From: Alphaproteobacteria bacterium
GTDB lineage: Bacteria; Pseudomonadota; Alphaproteobacteria; UBA7887
Direction of reading: 5' to 3'
Assembly: GCA_028289725.1 (NCBI GenBank)
Contig: JANQOH010000466.1
Location: 1 to 5,810 of the forward strand
Length of the DNA stretch: 5,810 nt
Position 1 is the stretch's first letter, and each line of letters opens with the position of its first letter. Position numbers and translations under genes: made by a program. This document shows positions 1 through 4,707 of the stretch, in pieces. The notes under the pieces are model-generated. The model worked only from the letters and a program-made list of their open reading frames with translations. It had not been told where the DNA came from and did not search any database.

Positions 1-1103
1 CGATCCTGCTTACCCCGGGTCCGCTGACGACGTCCGATCGGACACGGGCAGCCATGGACCGCGATTGGGGCTCGCGCGACGAGGATTTTCTCGCCCTCAC
101 CGCACGCGTCCGGCGCCGTCTCGAAGACATTTGCAGCGCCCGACCGACCCATGTCTGCATTCCGATCCAAGGAAGCGGCACCTTTGCGGTCGAGGCCATG
201 ATCGGCACATTGGTCGCTGGAGATGATCGCTTGCTGGTGGCCTCAAATGGCGCATACGGGCGTCGGATCGAAGCAATCGCCCAACGATTAGGTCTTGCCG
301 TGTCGCGCATCGACGACCCGGAAGACAAACCGACAGATCTCGCAAAACTCGAAGCAGCCATCGACGCGGATCGGCCAACGTACCTCGCCGCGGTGCACTG
401 CGAAACCACGTCCGGCATTCTCAACCCGTTAGTTGGCATCGCGGATATCGCCGCACGAAAGAACGTTAAGCTGCTGGTCGACGCCATGAGCAGCTTTGGC
501 GCGCTGCCTCTGGACTGCCAACAGCTTGGAAGTACAGCCATCGCAGCCTCAGCGAACAAATGCCTGGAAGGTGTGCCTGGCGTCGGATTCGTAATTGTCC
601 AAATACCCGATCTTGAACTGTGCAAGTCAAATGCGCCGTCTCTTAGCCTCGATCTGTATGACCAATGGCGCGGGCTCGAAGACAATGGCCAGTGGCGGTT
701 TACCCCGCCGACGCAGGTCCTGGCTGCCTTCGACAGCGCGCTTGAACAGTATAACGATGAAGGGGGGCAGCTGGCCCGATTGGCGCGTTATCACGACAAC
801 TGCACCGTTCTGGTGAATGGAATGCGTCAGCTCGGGTTCGAGACGCTGGTCGATGACAGTGAGCAAGCCCCGATCATCGTGACCTTCCGGATTCCGGGTG
901 ACCCGTCATTCTCGTTCGACGCCTTCTATAGCGCGTTGCGAGATCTGGGTGTGGTGATATACCCGGGGAAGATCACCAACGCGGCGACGTTCCGCATTGG
1001 CTGCATCGGCGCTCTCGATCGCGCCGATATGACCCGCGCCGTAGATGCGGTGGCTTCTGTCCTGAACAAATTAGGACTTCGCTCCGGCGCGCCCGCCTGC
1101 TAG
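1..1103 (+). CDS. phnW: 2-aminoethylphosphonate--pyruvate transaminase, 5'-truncated by window edge
   Basis: PLP-dependent aminotransferase of the class V fold. PhnW moves the amino group of 2-aminoethylphosphonate to pyruvate, giving phosphonoacetaldehyde and alanine, the first step of AEP catabolism in the cytoplasm. The frame is open to the left edge. From base 3 it reads ILLTPGPLTTS and then RTRAAMDRDWGSRD, the family's N-terminal signature, so the ATG at base 54 is internal and only a few residues are missing. Also visible are the phosphate-binding QGSGTFAVEA, the PLP-ring aspartate in VDAMSSFG (bases about 480-503), and the Schiff-base lysine in SANKCLEGVPG (AAA codon at 558-560). The C-terminus (YPGKITNAATFRIGCIG) is complete. 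About 366 visible residues match the usual length of roughly 365-370. No phnX, phnY or phnA follows; any partner would have to lie upstream. Identification is firm; the exact substrate is family knowledge. Confidence 0.95.
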   Translation, partial: ILLTPGPLTTSDRTRAAMDRDWGSRDEDFLALTARVRRRLEDICSARPTHVCIPIQGSGTFAVEAMIGTLVAGDDRLLVASNGAYGRRIEAIAQRLGLAVSRIDDPEDKPTDLAKLEAAIDADRPTYLAAVHCETTSGILNPLVGIADIAARKNVKLLVDAMSSFGALPLDCQQLGSTAIAASANKCLEGVPGVGFVIVQIPDLELCKSNAPSLSLDLYDQWRGLEDNGQWRFTPPTQVLAAFDSALEQYNDEGGQLARLARYHDNCTVLVNGMRQLGFETLVDDSEQAPIIVTFRIPGDPSFSFDAFYSALRDLGVVIYPGKITNAATFRIGCIGALDRADMTRAVDAVASVLNKLGLRSGAPAC

Positions 1104-1106
1104 GGT

Positions 1107-1120
1107 TACCCCGGAGGGTA
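1107..1120 (+). repeat. Short hairpin just after phnW stop
   Basis: TACCC (1107-1111) and GGGTA (1116-1120) form a perfect 5-bp stem around the loop CGGA, three bases after the phnW stop codon. No T-tract follows, so it would be a weak terminator at best. It may only protect the 3' end of the transcript. Confidence 0.25.
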
Positions 1121-1150
1121 TGCTGTCGATCCCGAGCGAAAGGGAAAGAA

Positions 1151-1177
1151 TCACACCAAAATGTGACGGCCGTCACT
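1151..1177. promoter_or_regulatory. CRP/FNR-family-like binding site with an extra half-site
   Basis: TGTGA (1162-1166), six bases, then TCACT (1173-1177) match the classical CRP consensus TGTGA-N6-TCACA at nine of ten defined positions. The core 1163-1176 (GTGACGGCCGTCAC) is a perfect 14-bp palindrome. A further half-site, TCACA (1151-1155), lies exactly 11 bp upstream of TGTGA, so three half-sites in alternating orientation follow one helical turn apart. The site lies 59 bp after phnW and about 83 bp before a possible small ORF. Family knowledge: CRP-like regulators bind such dyads when loaded with cAMP. Which regulator acts here, and on which promoter, cannot be seen. Confidence 0.5.
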
Positions 1178-1259
1178 ATTCTGGCGGAGGGGCACCATCA
1201 AATTGATCCCGGACGCAGGCACAAAATGCTGATGCGGTGCGGCGGAGGGACCGAGCGGG

Positions 1260-1349
1260 ATGTACATTTTCATACAGAGTAATAACGGCGAGCCGGACAT
1301 TTTCGGTCAGCCGACTATGCAGTTAAACAGCTTCGGCCTACAATTTTAG
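1260..1349 (+). CDS. Possible 29-residue small protein
   Basis: An ATG at 1260 opens 29 codons ending in TAG at 1347-1349. It begins MYIFIQSNNGEPDIFGQP and ends QLNSFGLQF. A GGAGGG stretch (1244-1249) lies 10 bases upstream, somewhat far but usable. The peptide has no membrane segment or signal peptide that I can recognise, and I know no family for it. The stop codon lies at the start of the right arm of the first of three hairpins, which fits a short mRNA with a structured 3' end but also fits a chance ORF over an RNA gene. The CRP-like box at 1162-1177 would sit upstream of it. Confidence 0.25.
   Translation: MYIFIQSNNGEPDIFGQPTMQLNSFGLQF
1294..1321 (+). promoter_or_regulatory. Weak sigma-70-like promoter candidate ahead of the hairpin array
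   Basis: CGGACA (1294-1299) and TATGCA (1316-1321) are separated by 16 bp and match the TTGACA/TATAAT consensus at four and three positions. A start about seven bases on, near 1328, would place the first hairpin at the very 5' end of the RNA, as is common for small RNAs. The match is weak and the placement is an inference. Confidence 0.2.
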
Positions 1350-1355
1350 GCCGAA
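1332..1355 (+). repeat. Inverted repeat 1 (9-bp arms, 6-nt loop)
   Basis: TTCGGCCTA (1332-1340) is perfectly complementary to TAGGCCGAA (1347-1355) around the loop CAATTT. The stop codon of the possible small ORF lies at the start of the right arm. Confidence 0.85.
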
Positions 1356-1356
1356 C

Positions 1357-1394
1357 GCGGAACCGGTGCATTCCCCGCTCCTCACCGGTTCCGC
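1357..1394 (+). repeat. Inverted repeat 2 (12-bp arms, 14-nt loop)
   Basis: GCGGAACCGGTG (1357-1368) pairs perfectly with CACCGGTTCCGC (1383-1394). The 14-base loop reads CATTCCCCGCTCCT on the plus strand and is almost all pyrimidine in its middle, so the strand transcribed left to right would expose a CCCC and a CTCC element. Confidence 0.88.
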
Positions 1395-1403
1395 ACTTAT
1401 TCT

Positions 1404-1442
1404 TCGGGCGCTGGCGAGTATTTTCTCCCAGCGCCCGATTTG
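1404..1442 (+). terminator. Inverted repeat 3, possible Rho-independent terminator
   Basis: TCGGGCGCTGG (1404-1414) pairs perfectly with CCAGCGCCCGA (1428-1438). With one bulged C at 1415 the stem extends by GAG (1416-1418) and CTC (1425-1427), leaving the loop TATTTT. This is a strong GC-rich hairpin, but only three T residues (1439-1441) follow before G, so termination would be moderate. It would serve the small RNA or small ORF to its left; on the minus strand no T-run follows. Confidence 0.45.
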
Positions 1443-1488
1443 ATTCATGAATGTAACGCCGTTCCCCATGGCGTAGCGCCGCGTAGGG

Positions 1489-1872
1489 TTAGGGCTCGGT
1501 GACTGGTCCACCGGCCTCTTTCCAGGCAGCAATGCCACCGACCATATTGACCACGTTATTCAGGCCCATCTGCTTGAGGGTTTGGGCCGCAAGCGCCGAC
1601 CGCCCGCCTGTTGCGCAATACAGAACCAGGCGCTTCCCCGATGCGAATTCCGGCTTGTGCATCGGTCCCTCGGGGTCCGCGACAAACTCTAGGAAGCCAC
1701 GCGGTGCGTGAACCGCCCCGGGTATCGCACCGGCCCTGTTTTCGGGGGTCTCGCGCACATCGACGAATACGGTATCGTCATTGTCCTTCTCGCTCAGTGC
1801 GTCGGCGGCCGAGATTGTGTCGATCTCGGCATTCGCTGCCGCGAGCAGTTGTTTGAAACCTTTCGTGACCAT
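1489..1872 (-). CDS. Single-domain rhodanese-like sulfurtransferase
   Basis: A 127-residue cytoplasmic protein made of one rhodanese domain. Family knowledge: such proteins carry a persulfide on a catalytic cysteine and move sulfane sulfur between thiols, thiosulfate or cyanide. The CDC25-like signature FVDVRE (residues 36-41) and the active-site loop CATGGR (Cys86 to Arg91, the C-x4-R pattern) are intact, followed by SALAAQTLKQMG and a C-terminal VGGIAAW typical of the family. The start MVTKGFKQ at 1872 is preferred to the ATG at 1926 because GGAGGAG (1880-1886, minus strand) sits 7 bases ahead of it and the extra 18 residues are arginine-rich and outside the domain. There is no signal peptide. 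It stands alone, converging with phnW and diverging from the cyclase gene. The physiological sulfur donor and acceptor cannot be read from the sequence. Confidence 0.93.
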   Translation of the reverse strand: MVTKGFKQLLAAANAEIDTISAADALSEKDNDDTVFVDVRETPENRAGAIPGAVHAPRGFLEFVADPEGPMHKPEFASGKRLVLYCATGGRSALAAQTLKQMGLNNVVNMVGGIAAWKEAGGPVTEP

Positions 1873-1879
1873 GCGGTTG

Positions 1880-1886
1880 CTCCTCC
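1880..1886 (-). promoter_or_regulatory. Ribosome binding site of the rhodanese gene
   Basis: GGAGGAG on the minus strand, 7 bases before the ATG at 1872-1870. This strong match decides the start codon against the upstream in-frame ATG at 1926. Confidence 0.8.
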
Positions 1887-1900
1887 AATCGATTGCTGGT

Positions 1901-1915
1901 CGGCGGCTGCCGCCG
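1901..1915 (-). repeat. GC-only hairpin in the rhodanese leader
   Basis: CGGCGG (1901-1906) and CCGCCG (1910-1915) form a perfect 6-bp G/C stem with a three-base loop, 14 bases upstream of the Shine-Dalgarno sequence. If the rhodanese mRNA starts further upstream, this stem lies in its 5' untranslated region and could affect translation or stability. No known regulatory RNA was recognised. Confidence 0.3.
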
Positions 1916-2080
1916 CGTCTGAGCATGGACTACTCTAGGACCGATCATCCGTCTAGCGCCCGCTTGCTGGCGCAGGGGCGAGTACTAACTTCGCATGGGT
2001 TGGGAATGCGGCCCGCCGGGTTCGCCCCATGGGCGTCGAAGATCCACGCCGAGAAGGCCGTCGTACAGGGGTTGGTAATT

Positions 2081-2097
2081 GTGTAAAACAGTGTAAA
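2081..2097. repeat. Tandem GTGTAAA direct repeat, 10-bp period
   Basis: GTGTAAA occurs at 2081-2087 and again at 2091-2097, exactly 10 bp apart, at the left boundary of the AT-rich segment upstream of the cyclase gene. Half-sites on the same DNA face at this spacing suit a tandemly bound regulator, but the motif is short and AT-biased, so chance is possible. Confidence 0.3.
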
Positions 2098-2140
2098 TAT
2101 AAATCGGAGGGGAATTGCTGCTGCAGACGCGACGGGTTAA

Positions 2141-2171
2141 GGGATTTTATCCCGATAAAGTAACAAGTTAC
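2141..2171. promoter_or_regulatory. Two adjacent dyads, possible operator
   Basis: GGGAT-TTT-ATCCC (2141-2153) and GTAAC-AA-GTTAC (2160-2171) are both perfect 5-bp dyads, centred about 18.5 bp apart, some 80-110 bp ahead of the TTG start of the cyclase gene. Family knowledge: MerR-type regulators bind dyads in or near their own promoter. The cyclase protein has a MerR-type DNA-binding domain, so autoregulation through one of these is a reasonable guess. Which dyad, if either, is bound is not visible. Confidence 0.35.
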
Positions 2172-2185
2172 ATAAAAATAGGCTC

Positions 2186-2214
2186 TTGATAGACTGACTG
2201 AAATAGAGTAAGTT
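2186..2214 (+). promoter_or_regulatory. Weak promoter candidate for the MerR-cyclase gene
   Basis: TTGATA (2186-2191), a 17-bp spacer, then TAAGTT (2209-2214). The -35 matches TTGACA at five of six positions; the -10 is poor (three of six). A start near 2221 would leave a 5' leader of about 30 bases beginning at the small dyad TGTC-N6-GACA (2221-2234). The poor -10 would fit a promoter that needs an activator. Confidence 0.25.
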
Positions 2215-2249
2215 TTGGCCTGTCTATTTGGACAATTGCGGGGATCGGC

Positions 2250-3869
2250 TTGGCCGAACGAATGATCAGTTCAGACTTAATTTCGAGCAAGGAAATTCTT
2301 GAGACCACGGGGATCTCGCGCTCGACTCTTAACAACTACATCTCACTCGGGATTTTGCCGAAGCCCATCGTACGGCCTGCGGAAGCCAAGGATGGCCGGG
2401 CGCCGCGGGTCGGGTATTTCCCGAGTTCGGCGCTTGAGACGCTGCGTCGGGTCGTCGATCTGAAGCAGCAAGGCCACAGCATGGGCGATATCGTCGATAT
2501 GGTGTCAAAGCCGGAAGACGAGACCCCGGCACCTCATTTTCTCGCCGCGCAAGAGGCGGTTTCCGCCGTTTCGCCGCCGCATGCCAGTTCGAAGCCGCTC
2601 CAGAACGAAGCGCCGCAAAGGACCGAAACGGTGGCGCAACGACCGCCGATGGTTAGTGCCTCCGGTCTCATGTTGACCATGGGGGATTTTCACCACCCGG
2701 CCTATCTGGTGAACAGCAAGTTTGAGGTCGAGTGGGCGAACGCCGCGGCGGAAAGAGAAATTTTCACCTTAAGGAATGGCCTGCCGAACGATTTGACCGA
2801 GCGCAATTTGTTCGGTTTTTTTGCCGAAGCCGCCGCGGAGAAACCGTCCCCCGGATGGGATGACATTTTTCGGTTTCATATTGGCATAGCGAAGAAGCGC
2901 CTGTCCAAATCGGCGCTTTTTTCGATCGATGTCCACGGCGACGCCGATGTGGTGACCAAACTGGGCCACCTTTATGACGATGTCGTCGCCATTGAGCCGG
3001 GTCCCTTGTTGCACACGGAAGTCGCCTTTGAATTCGAAGGCGAAGGCCGTCGCCTCTACAACCTGTATGCGACGTTCTTTCGCGAGGGCATTTTCTTCGC
3101 CTATGTCCCGGCGACAGAGGAAAGTGACGGCCTGCTGAATTTCTTGGCCCGCCGCGATCTCGTGATCCGCGACTTGCTTCAGAACCGCCAGCCGTATCTG
3201 ACGCCGCTGACGGTATTGGTGGCCGATGTGCAGGATTCCGTGAAGATCTGCGCCGAATTGCCGCCCGAAGAGTATTTCGAGCTGATCAATCACGTCTGGG
3301 GCTCCATGGCGCCGTTGCTGCGCAAATATTACGGCACCTACGGCAAGCATGTCGGCGACGGGATGGTCTACTACTTCTTCCCGCAGCCGGACTGCGACTA
3401 CATTTTCAACGCCATCGCTTGCGCGCATGAGATGAAGGAAATCATGCGTACGGTGAGCCGCAAATGGCAGACGCGGAAGAATTGGGCGAACGACCTGCGC
3501 TTGAACATCGGGCTGGACGAAGGCGAAGAATGGTTCGGCACGTACCACACGCCGACGCATCTGGAATTCACCGCCTTGGGCGATACGATCAACCGCAGCG
3601 CGCGGCTCAGCGATTTCGCGCGATCGGGTACCGTATGGGCCACCAAAAACATGCTCGGCAAGCTCACCAGCCGGCAGCGTGAAAAGATCCACTATGGCAT
3701 TCGCCGCCGCACGGAGGACGGCGAAAGCCTGATTATGCAATCAAGCTATTCGCGCATTTCCAATTTGATTGACTTGAACGATTCCCGGTACGGCAAGTTC
3801 CAAGACATCGCGGTTCTGCCGGTCACTGAGATCCTCAATATCGACCGGGACCCGACATCGGACTCATAA
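2250..3869 (+). CDS. MerR-type HTH / PAS-MmyB-like / class IIIb nucleotide cyclase fusion protein
   Basis: 539 residues, soluble, no membrane segment. Residues about 8-88 are a MerR-type winged helix: recognition helix in GISRSTLNNYISLGILPKP (21-39), then the wing (RVGYFP) and a second helix pair (ALETLRRVVDLKQQGHSMGDIV). Residues 89-135 are a proline- and alanine-rich linker. Residues about 140-290 look like a PAS or MmyB-type ligand-binding fold (HPAYLVNSKFEVEWAN, ERNLFGFFA). A helix (294-316) leads into a class III cyclase domain (318-480). All catalytic positions are present: metal-binding Asp326 (VADVQDS) and Asp370, base-binding Lys366 (KHVGDG) and Thr441 (FTALGD), transition-state Asn448 and Arg452 (TINRSARL). 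Thr in place of Asp at 441 is the class IIIb adenylyl cyclase pattern, so ATP to cAMP is the likely reaction. The start is TTG at 2250 with GGGGA about 6 bases upstream; ATG at 2262 is an alternative. Ligand and DNA target are unknown. Confidence 0.94.
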   Translation: MAERMISSDLISSKEILETTGISRSTLNNYISLGILPKPIVRPAEAKDGRAPRVGYFPSSALETLRRVVDLKQQGHSMGDIVDMVSKPEDETPAPHFLAAQEAVSAVSPPHASSKPLQNEAPQRTETVAQRPPMVSASGLMLTMGDFHHPAYLVNSKFEVEWANAAAEREIFTLRNGLPNDLTERNLFGFFAEAAAEKPSPGWDDIFRFHIGIAKKRLSKSALFSIDVHGDADVVTKLGHLYDDVVAIEPGPLLHTEVAFEFEGEGRRLYNLYATFFREGIFFAYVPATEESDGLLNFLARRDLVIRDLLQNRQPYLTPLTVLVADVQDSVKICAELPPEEYFELINHVWGSMAPLLRKYYGTYGKHVGDGMVYYFFPQPDCDYIFNAIACAHEMKEIMRTVSRKWQTRKNWANDLRLNIGLDEGEEWFGTYHTPTHLEFTALGDTINRSARLSDFARSGTVWATKNMLGKLTSRQREKIHYGIRRRTEDGESLIMQSSYSRISNLIDLNDSRYGKFQDIAVLPVTEILNIDRDPTSDS

Positions 3870-3888
3870 CGCCTGCGGGCTCTCGTCC

Positions 3889-3906
3889 CACATTCAGGGC
3901 AATGTG
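3889..3906. terminator. Weak hairpin between convergent genes
   Basis: CACATT (3889-3894) and AATGTG (3901-3906) form a perfect 6-bp stem around CAGGGC, inside the 54-bp gap between the ends of the cyclase gene and the short-chain dehydrogenase gene. The stem is not GC-rich and neither strand has a T-run after it. It is the only terminator candidate in the gap, and termination may be Rho-dependent instead. Confidence 0.25.
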
Positions 3907-3923
3907 TCCGCGTTTCGTAGCCA

Positions 3924-4628
3924 TTAGGCGAGCAGCCACCCCCCATCGATATCGACCGTCGTTCCGGTGACGAAGTCGTTCTCGATAACCAGCATGATGC
4001 CCTGCGTGACTTCCTCTGCGGTCCCGGCGCGCGGAATAATGTTCTCCGCCGTCGTCTTGGCGTAGAAATCGGATCGCTCCTTGCCTTGCAGCGGCACCAT
4101 CGGCGTGTCGATAAACCCGGGTGAAACGACATTGATGCGACGCGGCGCGATCTCGCGCGCCAGGCCTCGCACCATGGTCTCAACCGCGGCACCCACACTC
4201 GCCAGGGATATTTGACCGGGTTTCATCCGGCGCGCCGGCGTGCCGCTGACCAAAACAATCGCGCCGTTTTCGCTTAGATGTTCGGTGCCAAACCGCACCA
4301 CGTTGGCATAGCCCCATAGCTTGTCGAATGAGCCCTGGTAGCCGTCCATATCCATTTCAAGAAAAGGTCCGATCGCCCGGTCGCCGCCGGTCGCCGCGCT
4401 CACCAAAATGTCGAACGGCGCGCATTCGCGAAACAGATCGGTCAGCGCGGCCCGATCCCGAACGTCACATTTTTTCAGCGTGATCCCGGACGGCACCGCG
4501 CCCGCCTTACTCGGGTCCCGGCTCACCGCGATCACCTCGGCGCCTTTTTCGGCCAGTCGTTTGGCGGTCGCCAAACCGATCCCCGATGTGCCGCCAAACA
4601 CGATGGCCTTCTTACCTGCAACGTCCAT
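3924..4628 (-). CDS. Short-chain dehydrogenase/reductase-family protein lacking the YxxxK motif
   Basis: 234 residues with a classical-length Rossmann fold. The nucleotide-binding GGTSGIG (residues 12-18), the CDV adenine-pocket element (54-56), the strand-4 region VSAATGG (76-82), the active-site-type serine in LVSGT (Ser128) and the PGFIDTP segment (170-176) are all visible. Where classical enzymes have YxxxK, this protein reads SLASVGAAVE, placing Leu142 and Gly146 at the Tyr and Lys positions. The catalytic dyad therefore seems absent, while the flanking helix (AAVETMVRGLAREIAP) is well kept. Known of the family: such divergent members exist and are often of unknown activity. It may use another acid/base, or bind nucleotide without reducing anything. 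The start at 4628 has AAGGA 11 bases upstream. It is the last gene of the minus-strand trio, 79 bp after the RraA-like gene. Confidence 0.92.
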   Translation of the reverse strand: MDVAGKKAIVFGGTSGIGLATAKRLAEKGAEVIAVSRDPSKAGAVPSGITLKKCDVRDRAALTDLFRECAPFDILVSAATGGDRAIGPFLEMDMDGYQGSFDKLWGYANVVRFGTEHLSENGAIVLVSGTPARRMKPGQISLASVGAAVETMVRGLAREIAPRRINVVSPGFIDTPMVPLQGKERSDFYAKTTAENIIPRAGTAEEVTQGIMLVIENDFVTGTTVDIDGGWLLA

Positions 4629-4707
4629 TTCGTCGGATTTCCTTCAATCGTGGGTTGGTGCGATGGTGTCGGGCGCCGGATTTGCGTGCGCCGCCTACGC
4701 GATTGGA

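Larger units (their letters stand above)
1328..1442 (+). ncRNA. Candidate three-hairpin small RNA (or intergenic terminator array)
   Basis: Three perfect inverted repeats lie head to tail: 1332-1355 (9-bp arms), 1357-1394 (12-bp arms) and 1404-1438 (11-bp arms), with only 1 and 9 bases between them. On the plus strand the loops are pyrimidine-rich, and two of them hold CTCC (1378-1381 and 1425-1428), complementary to Shine-Dalgarno GGAG. Family knowledge: several alphaproteobacterial trans-acting sRNAs are about 115 nt long, fold into three hairpins and expose CU-rich anti-Shine-Dalgarno loops. The span, shape and loop content here are similar, but I cannot assign it to a named family. Only TTT follows the last stem, a poor U-tract. 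The other reading is a transcription barrier between the converging phnW and rhodanese genes. Confidence 0.4.
1873..2249. other. Divergent intergenic region (377 bp)
   Basis: The gap between the divergent rhodanese and cyclase genes. Its left two-thirds (to about 2070) is GC-rich; I see no convincing gene there and no clear minus-strand promoter for the rhodanese. The right third (about 2075-2235) turns markedly AT-rich and contains the dyads and the 10-bp direct repeat described separately, so the regulatory sequence of the cyclase gene most likely sits there. No tRNA, insertion sequence or attachment site is visible. Confidence 0.6.

Noticed and set aside
54..56. ATG at 54 as the true phnW start
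   Set aside because: The frame is open to the left edge and encodes the conserved ILLTPGPLTTS segment, so the real start is off the window.
1197..1207. ATCAA-A-TTGAT dyad, reminiscent of an FNR box
   Set aside because: The half-sites are in the opposite order (FNR is TTGAT-N4-ATCAA) and the spacing is one base, so it does not match.
1261..1276. TGTA-N8-TACA dyad
   Set aside because: The 4-bp arms are weak, it overlaps the start of the possible small ORF, and the spacing does not fit PpsR-type TGT-N12-ACA sites.
1317..1382. Minus-strand 18-codon ORF starting from an AGGAG in the loop of inverted repeat 2
   Set aside because: It is very short, lies entirely within the hairpin array, and has no promoter or conserved feature.
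1332..1438. The hairpin array as a CRISPR or REP-type repeat
   Set aside because: The three hairpins have unrelated sequences and spacings; nothing repeats between units.
1873..1926. Upstream ATG extending the rhodanese by 18 residues
   Set aside because: The extension is arginine-rich and outside the domain, and would place the strong GGAGGAG site inside the coding region.
2769..3740. A long 323-codon open frame on the minus strand inside the cyclase gene
   Set aside because: It is antisense to the conserved cyclase and sensor domains, shows no recognisable motif, and is explained by the high GC content of the third codon positions on the other strand.
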